Assembly: GCF_019175365.1 (NCBI RefSeq)
Contig: NZ_CP059572.1
Coordinates: 5,704,001 to 5,768,000 of the forward strand
From: Actinomadura graeca
GTDB lineage: Bacteria; Actinomycetota; Actinomycetes; Streptosporangiales; Streptosporangiaceae
Length of the DNA: 64,000 bases
Direction of reading: 5' to 3'
The position numbers and the translations under genes are program-made. The notes under the pieces are model-generated. The model was given only the letters and a program-made list of their open reading frames with translations, did no database searches and was not told the DNA's origin. This document shows positions 25,379-33,538 of the stretch, one piece after another; position 1 is the stretch's first letter, and each line of letters starts with the position of its first letter.

Positions 25379-26397
25379 TGCAGAACGTCGTCAACGCGTC
25401 CGCCAGGTCCATCGACCTCCGGCAGCGTCTGGTCGAGGTGTTCCGGCGCCCCGACTCGGGCGCCGCCGCGGGGACGCTCCTGGTCTTCGCCGTGTTCTCG
25501 GTCACGGCCGGTGACACCGGTTTCCTGACGCAGGCGGGCACGGCCTCCTGGCTGAACCTCGCCGCCGAGCTCGGCATCATCGCGCTCCCGATCGGCCTGC
25601 TGATGATCGCCGGGGAGTTCGACCTGTCGGTGGGCTCGAACCTGGCCGCCAGCTCGATGGTCCTGGCGATCACCCAGTCCCGGTGGGACCTGCCTCTCGC
25701 GGCCGGCGTGCTGATCACGCTGGCGTTCGGGCTCGCCGTCGGGCTGCTGAACGGCCTGCTGGTGACCCGGTCGGGGCTGCCGAGCTTCATCGTCACGCTC
25801 GTGTCGCTGTTCAGCCTGGCGGGAGCCTCGCTCGGCCTGTCCCGGATCATCGCCGGCACGACCAGCATCAGCCTGCGGACCTCCGGTGTGTTCCACGACC
25901 TGTTCGCCAAGCAGATCGGCGGGTTCAACGTCTCGATCCTGTGGTGGGCGGCCCTGACCTTCGCCGCCTACTGGGTGCTGTCGCAGGCCCGGTTCGGGAG
26001 CTGGATCCTCGCGGTCGGCGGCGACGCCGACTCCGCCCGCCTGACCGGCGTCCCGATCAACCGGGTGAAGATGCGGCTCTACCTGGCCAGCGGGCTGTGC
26101 GCGTCACTGCTGGGCGTCGTCCAGGCGCTGGAGTTCCAGAACGCCGACGTCACCCGCGGCCAGTCGTTCGTGTTCCAGACCATCGTCGCCGCGGTCGTGG
26201 GCGGCTGCCTGCTGGCGGGCGGCTACGGCTCGGCGATCGGGATCTCCCTGGGCGCCATGACCTACGCGATCGTCAGCCTCGGCGTCTTCTACACCGGCTG
26301 GAGCACCGACTGGGTGCAGCTGTTCGTCGGGGTCCTCCTGCTGCTGGCGGTCCTGGGCAACAACCTCGTCCAGCGCCTGGCCCTCACCCGGATCTAG
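25378..26397 (+). CDS. ABC transporter permease (RbsC-like)
   Basis: 339 residues, start overlaps the previous stop (TGATG). Family signature ELGIIALPIGLLMIAGEFDLSVGSNLAASSMV, a hydrophobic helix stack, and AVGGDADSARLTGVPINRVKMRLYLASGLCASLLG are seen. Membrane component of the importer. Confidence 0.92.
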   Translation: MQNVVNASARSIDLRQRLVEVFRRPDSGAAAGTLLVFAVFSVTAGDTGFLTQAGTASWLNLAAELGIIALPIGLLMIAGEFDLSVGSNLAASSMVLAITQSRWDLPLAAGVLITLAFGLAVGLLNGLLVTRSGLPSFIVTLVSLFSLAGASLGLSRIIAGTTSISLRTSGVFHDLFAKQIGGFNVSILWWAALTFAAYWVLSQARFGSWILAVGGDADSARLTGVPINRVKMRLYLASGLCASLLGVVQALEFQNADVTRGQSFVFQTIVAAVVGGCLLAGGYGSAIGISLGAMTYAIVSLGVFYTGWSTDWVQLFVGVLLLLAVLGNNLVQRLALTRI

Positions 26398-26406
26398 GAG
26401 GACACC

Positions 26407-27294
26407 GTGGAAGACCGTCTAGTGGAGACCGGCGCCGTGGAGACCGGCGCCGTGGAGACCGGCGCCGTGGAGACCGGCGCCGTGGAGACCGGCACCGTGG
26501 AGGCCGCGCCCAGTCTCATCCAGGCGCGCGACATCACGATGCGGTTCGGCAATACCACCGTCCTGCACGAGGTGACGTTCGACGTGCGGGCCGGGGAGGT
26601 CGTCTGCCTGCTCGGCGACAACGGCGCGGGGAAGTCCACCCTCATCAAGGTGCTGTCCGGGGTGTACCGGCCGACGTCGGGCAGCGTGGAGATCGACGGC
26701 ACGCCGGTCCGGTTCGCCGGGCCCGCCGAGGCCCGCGCCCGCGGCATCGCCACCGTCCACCAGTACGGCGGCACCGCGCCCCTGATGAGCATCGACCGGA
26801 ACTTCTTCCTCGGCGCCGAGCCGGTCAAGGGCATCTGGCCGTTCCGCCGGATCGACCGGGACCGCACCGCCGCCGAATCGCTGAAGGCCCTGCGCGAGCT
26901 GGGGCTGTCCCGCGTCACCGACGCCCGCCAGCTCGCCGGCACGATGTCGGGCGGCGAACGCCAGGCACTGGCGATCGCCCGCGCCGTCTACTTCGGCGCC
27001 CGGCTGCTCATCCTCGACGAGCCGACCTCCGCGCTCGGCGTGAAGGAGGCCGCCCTCGTGCTGAGGATGATCGGCACCGCCCGCGCCAACGGCGTCGGCG
27101 TCGTGTTCATCACCCACAACGCCCAGCACGCCATGGCGATCGGCGACCGGTTCGCCGTCCTGATCTCCGGTGCCGTGGCCGCCGCGTTCCGCCGCGGTGA
27201 GAAATCGCGCACCGAGGTCCTGGACCTCATGGCGGGCGGTGAGGAGTTCCAGGCCCTGACCGAAGGCATGGAGGACGCCCATGGCCCGGGCTGA
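26407..27294 (+). CDS. ABC transporter ATPase (single domain) with N-terminal VETGA repeats
   Basis: 295 residues. Single nucleotide-binding domain: Walker A GDNGAGKSTL, Q-loop region VHQYGGTA, signature MSGGERQALAIARA, Walker B LLILDEPTSAL, switch His in ITHNAQHA. Only one domain, unlike the usual two-domain RbsA type, so it must work as a homodimer. The N-terminus starts with GTG at 26407 and then five 15-base repeats; each repeat contains a GTG with GGAG about 9 bases before it, so the actual start is uncertain. ATPase homology begins about residue 37. Confidence 0.88.
   Translation: MEDRLVETGAVETGAVETGAVETGAVETGTVEAAPSLIQARDITMRFGNTTVLHEVTFDVRAGEVVCLLGDNGAGKSTLIKVLSGVYRPTSGSVEIDGTPVRFAGPAEARARGIATVHQYGGTAPLMSIDRNFFLGAEPVKGIWPFRRIDRDRTAAESLKALRELGLSRVTDARQLAGTMSGGERQALAIARAVYFGARLLILDEPTSALGVKEAALVLRMIGTARANGVGVVFITHNAQHAMAIGDRFAVLISGAVAAAFRRGEKSRTEVLDLMAGGEEFQALTEGMEDAHGPG
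26422..26496 (+). repeat. Five 15-base tandem repeats encoding VETGA
   Basis: GTGGAGACCGGCGCC four times and once with GGCACC. Each unit carries both a possible start codon (GTG) and a GGAG Shine-Dalgarno-like core for the next unit. Copy number could change by slippage without frame change. Confidence 0.95.
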
Positions 27295-27388
27295 CGGCCT
27301 GCCCGCGAGCCCGATGCCCGCAGGCGTCGGCCTCACTCCGCCCGCCGAGGCCATCGACCGTCCCCATCTCACCCTGAAGGCGGCATGA
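27281..27388 (+). CDS. Small ORF, 35 residues, between ATPase and esterase
   Basis: ATG at 27281 with GGAGG five bases upstream, stop at 27386-27388 overlapping the esterase ATG (27385). It overlaps the ATPase end by 14 bases. The product (MARADGLPASPMPAGVGLTP...) has no recognisable domain. It could be a coupling leader that carries ribosomes to the esterase, or a real micropeptide. No homology judged. Confidence 0.45.
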   Translation: MARADGLPASPMPAGVGLTPPAEAIDRPHLTLKAA

Positions 27389-28500
27389 CCAGCATCCTCG
27401 CCCCCGGATTCGAAACCCTCCAGGCGCTCTTGGAGCAGTACGCGGCCGATGACCCCGCCTACAGCGCCCAGGTCTGCGTCATCCACGCCGGCCGCACCGT
27501 CGTCGACCTCTCCATAGGGGACGACCTCGGACCCGACAGCCTCATGTGCGTCCTGTCGGGCTGTAAGGGCGTCGTCGGCATGTGCATGGGCCTCCTCATC
27601 GACGACGGGCTGCTCACGCCCGACACCCCCGTGGCCCGCTACTGGCCCCAGTTCAAGGCGGAGGGCAAAGCAGACATCACGATCAGGCAGGCCCTGTCCC
27701 ACCAAGCCGGGCTCCCCGGCCTCGCCGGCGGCTGCACCGTCGAGGAACTCGCCGCCCACACGCCCGTCGCCGAACGCCTCGCCGCCATGCGGCCTCTGTG
27801 GCAGCCCGGCACCGCCCACGGCTACCACGGCATCACCATCGGCATCCTGGCCACCGAGCTCGTCCAGCGCCTTACCGGCCACAGCTTCGCCGACTTCTAC
27901 CGGCAGCGCGTCCAGCAGGTCCTGGACGTCGACTTCCACTTCGGTGCCGACCCCGGAGTCCTCGCCCGCACCGTCGACCTCGTCCCGCCGGCGACCCCGG
28001 TGCCGCCACCGGCTCCCGACTCGCTCGAAGAACTCATGCTGAACGGCTTCGGCGACTTCCCCGCCCTCGTCGACGTCCCCAACCACCCGGTCATCCGCGC
28101 CACCGGTCCCGCCGCCATCGGCGGCATCGGCAACGCCCGCTCCCTGGCCCGCCTCTACGACTCCTGCCTGGACGACACCGGGCGGCGGCTGGTCTCGCCC
28201 GCCACGATCGACATGATGACCCAGATCCACACCGTCGGCAGCGACCTGGTCCTGGGCGTCCACAACCGCTTCGGCCTCGTCTTCCAGAACGCCGACACGC
28301 GCCTGGACTACGGCAGCCCGTGGAGTTTCGGCCACGACGGCGCCGCCGGCGCCATCGGCTTCGCCGACCCCACCTACGACATCGCCTTCGGCTACATCAC
28401 CAGCAAGATGCCCGAGCAAGGCGGCGCCGACCCCCGAGGCATCCGCCTCGCCGCCGCGGCCCGGGCCACCCTCCGCACCGCCCGACGACCCACCACCTGA
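27385..28500 (+). CDS. Serine hydrolase of beta-lactamase/EstB (class C-like) family
   Basis: 371 residues. S-x-x-K nucleophile/base motif is S-G-C-K in CVLSGCKGVVGM (about 57). A Tyr-containing second motif (AHGYHGITIGILATELV) and HDGAAGAIGFADP for the third motif are present. No signal peptide, so cytoplasmic. Such enzymes hydrolyse esters, or occasionally amides. It ends the importer operon, and may process the imported compound. Probably not a resistance beta-lactamase. Confidence 0.88.
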   Translation: MTSILAPGFETLQALLEQYAADDPAYSAQVCVIHAGRTVVDLSIGDDLGPDSLMCVLSGCKGVVGMCMGLLIDDGLLTPDTPVARYWPQFKAEGKADITIRQALSHQAGLPGLAGGCTVEELAAHTPVAERLAAMRPLWQPGTAHGYHGITIGILATELVQRLTGHSFADFYRQRVQQVLDVDFHFGADPGVLARTVDLVPPATPVPPPAPDSLEELMLNGFGDFPALVDVPNHPVIRATGPAAIGGIGNARSLARLYDSCLDDTGRRLVSPATIDMMTQIHTVGSDLVLGVHNRFGLVFQNADTRLDYGSPWSFGHDGAAGAIGFADPTYDIAFGYITSKMPEQGGADPRGIRLAAAARATLRTARRPTT

Positions 28501-28585
28501 CCGCCGCCCCCTCCGCACGCCGACCCCGCGCACCACCTCCCATCAGCCGCCCCCGGAACATCCCGAAAGCGACATCGCGCTCGGA

Positions 28586-29359
28586 TCACTGATCCGGGGT
28601 GGCCGAGGGCAGGGCGCGGGAGATGGCGCGGGCGCTGGTGAGCAGCAGCTGCGCGACGGCGTGGGGCGTGGCGCCGCTGCGGTGCACGACCAGGGAGACG
28701 GCCGCCACGACATCGCCGCGCGAATCGCGGATCGGGGCGGCGACCGAGAGCGCGTCCATGGTGACCTGCTGGTCGCTGACGGCGTAGCCGCGGATGCGGG
28801 TATCGGCGAGGGCGGCGCGGATCGTCCGCGCGTCGGTCATCGTGCGTTCGGTGAAGCGTGTGATCGGACGGGCCAGGACGCGCTCCAGCACCTCGTCGGG
28901 GGCGTGGGCGAGCAGGACCAGCCCGACCCCGGTCGCGGTGAGCGCGAACCGGCCGCCGACGCGGGTGAGCACGGGCACCGCCCGGCTCCCCGCGATGCGT
29001 TCCACGAAGACCAGTTCGGTGTCCTCGCGCACGGCGAGCTGGACGTTCTCCCTGGTCACCTGCGACAGGTCCTCCAGGAACGGCAGCGCGCTCTCGCGCA
29101 GCCCGAGGCCGCGCGGGGCGAGGGAGCCGATCTCCCAGAGGCGCAGCCCGATGTGGTAGCGGCCGTGTGCGTCGCGCTCCAGCGCGCCCCACCCCGCCAG
29201 TTCCGCCGCGATCCGGTGGACGGTGGAGACCGGCAGGCCGGAGCACCGGGACATCTCGCTGAGTGTCATCGAGCACCGGTCGGAGGTGAACGCGCCGAGG
29301 ACCCGCAGGGCGCGCGCGACGACGGGGCCGGTTCGCTCCAAGGGCGCGGGTGCGGGCAT
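28586..29359 (-). CDS. IclR-family regulator
   Basis: 257 residues from ATG 29357-29359. HTH: MTLSEMSRCSGLPVSTVHRIAAELAGWGALERDAHGRYHIGLRLWEIG; effector domain with RENVQLAVREDTELVFVERI and ALSVAAPIRDSRGDVVAAVSLVVHRS. Third gene of the Rieske oxygenase operon; likely local control, with the inverted repeat at 31468 as a candidate site. Convergent with the esterase gene, and only 85 bases separate the two ends (28501-28585), where I see no clear hairpin. Confidence 0.9.
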   Translation of the reverse strand: MPAPAPLERTGPVVARALRVLGAFTSDRCSMTLSEMSRCSGLPVSTVHRIAAELAGWGALERDAHGRYHIGLRLWEIGSLAPRGLGLRESALPFLEDLSQVTRENVQLAVREDTELVFVERIAGSRAVPVLTRVGGRFALTATGVGLVLLAHAPDEVLERVLARPITRFTERTMTDARTIRAALADTRIRGYAVSDQQVTMDALSVAAPIRDSRGDVVAAVSLVVHRSGATPHAVAQLLLTSARAISRALPSATPDQ

Positions 29360-29373
29360 CGGCGGCTCCGGGG

Positions 29374-30330
29374 TCAGAGGTCGAGGACCAGCTTGGAGCC
29401 GGTGGCGCGGGAGACGCAGACGAACATCGTGTCGTGCGCGGCCCGCTCGCCGGGGGTGAGGAGAGAGTCGCGGTGATCGACGGTGCCCGCGAGCACGGTG
29501 GTCTCGCAGGTGCCGCACGTTCCCTCACGGCATGACGTCAGAACATGCACGCCCGCCTCCTCCACGACCTCCAGGATCGACTTCTCCGGCGGCACGGTCA
29601 GGGTGAGCCCGCTGGCGGCCAGCTCCACGTCGAAGGGTTCCGCCTGCTCGGCTTCGCCCGCGTCCCGGGGTGTGAATCGTTCCACATGCAGGGTACCGGC
29701 GGGACGGTCCGCGCACCGCGCCTCGACGGCCTCCAGCAGGGGCGCCGGGCCACAGCAGTAGACGAGGACGTCCGGCCGCCGGTCCGACAGCAGCCCGTCG
29801 ACGTCGAGGCGTCCGCGTTCGTCGCGCGGCCAGAGTGCGACCCGGTCGCCGTGGGCGGCCCGCAGGGTGGCGGCGAAGGCCATCGCCGTCGCCGTGCGCC
29901 CGCCGTAGGCCAGTTCCCAGTCCGCGCCGGCGGCATCCACGGCGGCGATCATCGGCAGGAGCGGCGTGATCCCGATCCCCCCGGCGATGAAGAGGTACCG
30001 GGGCGAGGGCAGCAGCGGGAAGTGGTTGCGGGGGCCCCGGCTGACGACCATCGCGCCGGGGTGGAGTCCGTCGTGCACGAACGCCGAGCCGCCGCGGCCG
30101 GCCCGCGCGCGCTGGACGGCGATCCGCCAGGCCGTGCGGTCCGCCGGGTCGCCGCACAGCGAGTACTGGCGCACCAGGCCGTCGCCCAGGACGAGGTCGA
30201 TGTGCGCGCCGGGCGTCCAGGCGGGCAGGTCCGCGCCGGCCGGGTCGCGTAGGCCGAGGGCGACGATCCCCTCGGCCGCCTGCTCTCGGGCGGTGACGAC
30301 GAGCACGCGCCCCGTCCCCGCGTCGGTCAT
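29374..30330 (-). CDS. Rieske oxygenase reductase (FNR-[2Fe-2S], VanB/phthalate dioxygenase reductase type)
   Basis: 318 residues. Order: FMN/NAD-binding reductase (HIDLVLGDGLVRQYSLCGDP; RGPRNHFPLL; YLFIAGGIGITPLLPMI), then a C-terminal plant-type [2Fe-2S] ferredoxin with cysteines in SCREGTCGTCETTVL and a later MFVCVSRA. It feeds electrons from NAD(P)H to the Rieske oxygenase directly upstream, with a 4-base overlap. Confidence 0.94.
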   Translation of the reverse strand: MTDAGTGRVLVVTAREQAAEGIVALGLRDPAGADLPAWTPGAHIDLVLGDGLVRQYSLCGDPADRTAWRIAVQRARAGRGGSAFVHDGLHPGAMVVSRGPRNHFPLLPSPRYLFIAGGIGITPLLPMIAAVDAAGADWELAYGGRTATAMAFAATLRAAHGDRVALWPRDERGRLDVDGLLSDRRPDVLVYCCGPAPLLEAVEARCADRPAGTLHVERFTPRDAGEAEQAEPFDVELAASGLTLTVPPEKSILEVVEEAGVHVLTSCREGTCGTCETTVLAGTVDHRDSLLTPGERAAHDTMFVCVSRATGSKLVLDL

Positions 30331-31400
30331 CGGGGGCGTCCCGCGGCGGCCGGGGCGCCCTGCCCGGACGTCCCGGCCGACATCCGCGCGAGCATCCGCC
30401 GGGCGGCCAGGCCGCCGGTGTCGATGTTGATCGACAACTCCTGGTACTGGGCCGGTTCGTCCGCGATCACCTTTTCCAGCGTGTTCAGCGCGACGACGTC
30501 CTGGAGGACCACGACGCGGTTCTGATGGGCCAGATAGTCCGTGACGTCCTGGTCGTCCAGCGCGAAGTCGCGCGCCACGGCCCAGAAGTCGTGCGTGGTG
30601 CGTTCGGTCTCGGGTGTGATCGCGTAGACGACCTCGACGTGGAAGGCGTGCGGGTCGCCGCCGCCGGCGTCGGGGAGCACCCCGGCCGGGGCGATGCGCG
30701 AGTGCAGCGTGTACAGGCACGGCGGGCTGTACTCGATGTCCTGCCAGCGCGTGATCCGCCCGGTCAGTCCGGTGGAGTTCGCGTAGAAGGGCGGGCATTC
30801 GGCGTCGTCGATGTGGCGGCTGACGCGGACGATCCCCGCCTCCTCGTCCACCTCGGTGGTGATCGGGGTGTCGGCGACCTCGGGCGTGCCGATGTAGCCG
30901 CCGTGCAGGTACGTCTCGTGGCTCAGGTCGAGCAGGTTGTCCACGAGCAGCCCGAAGCGGGCCTGGAGCGGCTCCATGCCGGACACGGTGCTGTAGGACG
31001 GGGAAGCCAGCCATGGCGCCCGCGGGATACGGGACGCGTCGGCCCCCTCCGGGTCGCCGATCCAGACCCAGACGAAGGTGTCCTGCTCGACCACCGGGTA
31101 CTTCTTCAACCGCGCCGTACGAGGCACCCGGGTCTGTCCCGGCACGGAGACGCAGACGCCGTCGGCCCCGTAGGTGAAGCCGTGGTAGCCGCAGACCACC
31201 TGGTCATCGACCAGCCTGCCCGGCTCCTGGGACAGCGGGAAGCGGCGGTGCACACACCGGTCGGACACGGCGGCGACCTCGCCGGAGCGGGTGCGCCAGA
31301 ACAAGATCGGCTCGCCGCAGACGGTGCGCGTGAACAACTCGCCGCCGATCTCGCGTCCGTACGCCGCGACGTACCACTGATCGCGGGGAATGCTTGACAA
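30327..31400 (-). CDS. Rieske non-haem iron oxygenase (VanA-like)
   Basis: 357 residues. Rieske cluster ligands CVHRRFPLS...VVCGYHGFTYG (C-x-H...C-x-x-H, about residues 49-73). The mononuclear iron ligands come in NLLDLSHETYLHGG, the D-x-x-H-x4-H pattern. This resembles vanillate O-demethylase and dicamba-type oxygenases. The start is TTG at 31400 with AAGGAG seven bases upstream; no better in-frame start is near. Functions with the reductase, and its operon may feed demethylated or hydroxylated aromatics to the LigAB pathway. Confidence 0.93.
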   Translation of the reverse strand: MSSIPRDQWYVAAYGREIGGELFTRTVCGEPILFWRTRSGEVAAVSDRCVHRRFPLSQEPGRLVDDQVVCGYHGFTYGADGVCVSVPGQTRVPRTARLKKYPVVEQDTFVWVWIGDPEGADASRIPRAPWLASPSYSTVSGMEPLQARFGLLVDNLLDLSHETYLHGGYIGTPEVADTPITTEVDEEAGIVRVSRHIDDAECPPFYANSTGLTGRITRWQDIEYSPPCLYTLHSRIAPAGVLPDAGGGDPHAFHVEVVYAITPETERTTHDFWAVARDFALDDQDVTDYLAHQNRVVVLQDVVALNTLEKVIADEPAQYQELSINIDTGGLAARRMLARMSAGTSGQGAPAAAGRPR

Positions 31401-31467
31401 CGGCCGGCTCCTTCGGTTCGCGGTTGCTGCCGACCATGGTGAACACGGTCACACGAACGCGGAAGCG

Positions 31468-31490
31468 GGCTTTCCACATGCCGGAAAGCC
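31468..31490. promoter_or_regulatory. Inverted repeat upstream of Rieske operon
   Basis: GGCTTTCC and GGAAAGCC flank a 7-base centre, about 68 bases upstream of the oxygenase TTG. Candidate operator for the operon's IclR regulator. No second copy seen in the window. Confidence 0.5.
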
Positions 31491-31643
31491 GATGTCCGGT
31501 GGCTACGCAGGGCACCGCCCGGGCCAGGTGAGGCGATGTGCACCCTCGACCCCGGATGCCCCCACACCCGGCTGACCGTCGTGAGTGGTCGTGGGCAGGG
31601 GGGCGCCGGGGAAGGGCGGGGACGATTCCGGCATTCTTGACCG

Positions 31644-32456
31644 ATGTGGTGGGGAACCGGAGCGGTGGCGTTGGTGGCGGGCGTGCTGATCGCTGTGGTG
31701 ACGGCGCCGGTGGGGGTGTCGGGGGCGGTCTTCTTGCTTCCGGTGCAGCTCAGTGTGCTGGGGGTGCCCAGCCCCGCGGTGACGCCGACCAATCTGCTCT
31801 ACAACGTGGTCGCCGGGCCTGGGGCGCTGGCGCGTCATCGCCGGACGGGACGGCTGGCCGGTCCGCTGACGCGGCGGCTGGTTCTCGGCACGCTGCCCGG
31901 GGTGGTGCTGGGGGCGGTGATCCGGGTGTTCGCCGTCCCGGGCCCGCAGGTCTTCCGGCTGCTGGTCGCGGTGTTCCTGTTGCCGCTGGGGGTGTGGTTG
32001 TGCGTGCGCACCGTACGGCCGAGGGTGCGTCCGGCCCCGGCGGGGGCGCCGCGCGGCGAGTCGGAGGATGTGCTGCCGTCCGATGCGTCAATCACCGTGC
32101 TGGCGGCAGGGGTCGGAGTGGTCGGGGGGATCTACGGGATCGGCGGCGGCTCGATACTGGGGCCGATCCTGGCGGGTCGCGGGGTGCCGATGGCGCTGGT
32201 GGCCCCGGCTGCGCTGGCCTCGACGTTCGTCACCTCCGTGGTCGGCGCGTCGACGTATGCGGTCCTGGCGCTGACCACGGGCGGTGATATCGCTCCGGCC
32301 TGGGGTTCGGGGCTTCTGTGCGGCCTGGGCGGCTTGATCGGCGGCTATCTGGGGGCCCGGCTGCAGCCTCGCCTGCCCGAGGTGGCGTTGCGGCTGCTGC
32401 TGGGCGTGATGGCGATCACCGTGGCCTGCCTGTACGTGGTGCAGAGTCTGCCGTGA
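31644..32456 (+). CDS. TSUP/TauE-SafE family membrane transporter
   Basis: 270-residue membrane protein with about eight hydrophobic segments (VALVAGVLIAVVTAPVGVSGAVFLLPVQLSVLGV; GGIYGIGGGSILGPIL; VALRLLLGVMAITVACLYVV). The G-rich GIYGIGGG... and PTNLLYN motifs are typical of TauE/SafE sulfonate/organic anion exporters. It precedes the biosynthetic cluster but has no visible link to it; the 243 bases before it hold the Rieske operon's promoter. Confidence 0.88.
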   Translation: MWWGTGAVALVAGVLIAVVTAPVGVSGAVFLLPVQLSVLGVPSPAVTPTNLLYNVVAGPGALARHRRTGRLAGPLTRRLVLGTLPGVVLGAVIRVFAVPGPQVFRLLVAVFLLPLGVWLCVRTVRPRVRPAPAGAPRGESEDVLPSDASITVLAAGVGVVGGIYGIGGGSILGPILAGRGVPMALVAPAALASTFVTSVVGASTYAVLALTTGGDIAPAWGSGLLCGLGGLIGGYLGARLQPRLPEVALRLLLGVMAITVACLYVVQSLP

Positions 32457-32492
32457 GCCAGGCCGGCCGATGGTGTCGGACGTAACGGGGAT

Positions 32493-32723
32493 CTATTCGG
32501 CGATCCTCGTGCGCATCGTCCATTCGAAGACGGTGTCGCTCGCGCCGTCCTTCGTGTCGACGAGTTCGTAGTGCTCGTAGCCGCCGTGGCGCGGGACCTT
32601 GACCTTGCGCTCGCGCATCGTCGTGAGGGGGACGTGGGCCCGTTCCGGGGTTTGCAGCGGGCCGCCGACGAGGGTGATCTCGATCGTGTCGCCGGCGGAG
32701 GTGTCACTTCGGGCGGTGTGCAT
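32493..32723 (-). CDS. DUF5988-like small protein
   Basis: 76 residues, ATG with AGGAGG five bases upstream. The pattern IEITLVGGPLQTPERAHVP, then KVPRHGGYEHYEL and FEWTMRTRIAE at the end, fits the DUF5988 group of small proteins common in actinobacterial biosynthetic clusters; function unknown. It follows the flavin reductase in a two-gene minus-strand unit. Confidence 0.7.
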   Translation of the reverse strand: MHTARSDTSAGDTIEITLVGGPLQTPERAHVPLTTMRERKVKVPRHGGYEHYELVDTKDGASDTVFEWTMRTRIAE

Positions 32724-32748
32724 CGGGCCTCCTGGTCGCGGGACGGGC

Positions 32749-33300
32749 TCACAAGGGGGTGTCGCGGCCCGCGGCGGGTGCCGCGAACCGTCCGTACCGG
32801 CCCCGGTAATAGATCAGCGGGCCGGAGACGTCGTGGGCTCCGACATGGTGGACCCGGGCCACGACGATGACGTGGTCGCCCGCGACGTGCTCGGCGTCGA
32901 CCGTGCACTCCAGCCAGCCCAGCGCGCCGTCCAGCAGCGGGAGCCCGGCGGGGGACGGGGACCAGGGCAGGCCGCCGAACTTGGCGCCGCCCGCGCCGGC
33001 GAGGCGGCGCGCGTGCTCGCGCTGGTGCTCGGCGAGGAAGCTGACGCAGTGCCGGGCGCCGCGCCGCACCCGCGGCCAGCTGAGGCTGGTGTGGGCCACG
33101 CAGAACGACACGAGCGGGGGCGTCAGGGAGACGGAGGTGAACGAGTTGACCACGAGCCCGACGGGCACGCCGTCGTCGAGGCCGGTCACGGCGGCGACGC
33201 CGGTGGCGAAGCGGCCCAGCACGCCGCGGAAGGCGACCGGGTCGGGGGGCGCGCCCGCCGGTCTCCGTCCGTTCAGCGGTTCGATGCCCTTGGCCGCCAT
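32749..33300 (-). CDS. Flavin reductase (NADH:FMN/FAD oxidoreductase, HpaC-type)
   Basis: 183 residues. FRGVLGRFATGVAAVTGLDDGVPVGLVVNSFTSVSLTPPLVSFCV is the flavin-reductase-like domain signature; SFLAEHQREHARRLAGAGGAKF and GRYGRF complete it. It makes reduced flavin for a two-component monooxygenase, most likely the luciferase-like protein at 43971. A conserved CTAAAGA-N4-CTTAGGA box lies 61 bases upstream. Confidence 0.92.
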   Translation of the reverse strand: MAAKGIEPLNGRRPAGAPPDPVAFRGVLGRFATGVAAVTGLDDGVPVGLVVNSFTSVSLTPPLVSFCVAHTSLSWPRVRRGARHCVSFLAEHQREHARRLAGAGGAKFGGLPWSPSPAGLPLLDGALGWLECTVDAEHVAGDHVIVVARVHHVGAHDVSGPLIYYRGRYGRFAAPAAGRDTPL

Positions 33301-33361
33301 CGTCGTCCTTCCGCGGGGTCGTCGCCGGAGCGGTGCCTCCCGGCCATGGTCGGCCGGGAAG

Positions 33362-33379
33362 CTAAAGACGGCCTTAGGA
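33362..33379. promoter_or_regulatory. Cluster box a (CTAAAGA-N4-CTTAGGA)
   Basis: CTAAAGACGGCCTTAGGA, shared with 41738 and 45207 at C-W-AA-R-GA-N4-CTTA. It is in the intergenic region between flavin reductase (minus) and the SARP (plus). Possible cluster regulator site. See the finding. Confidence 0.6.
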
Positions 33380-33538
33380 CGGACGGCCGGGGCGGCGCGG
33401 GCGTGCCCGTCAGTGACATTGCTTATGTTCGATTTACGTAGTTTCTCTGACGAGATCCACCGGGGATCCCTGTAATCCTGGTGCTCCGATTCGGCGTTTC
33501 CGATGTCGCCGGATGTGGGTTCTTTCTTCGGAGGAGAC

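Noticed and set aside
27385..28500. Beta-lactamase resistance gene
   Set aside because: S-G-C-K motif and no signal peptide; fits cytoplasmic esterases of the family, and the operon is an importer.
26419..28536. 705-residue minus-strand frame
   Set aside because: Antisense to the ABC ATPase and esterase; composition is Gly/Asp/Val repeats and no domain is recognisable.
33503..33538. ATG at 33503 as SARP start
   Set aside because: TTG at 33539 has GGAGGAG and gives the typical SARP N-terminus; the extra 12 residues do not match the family.
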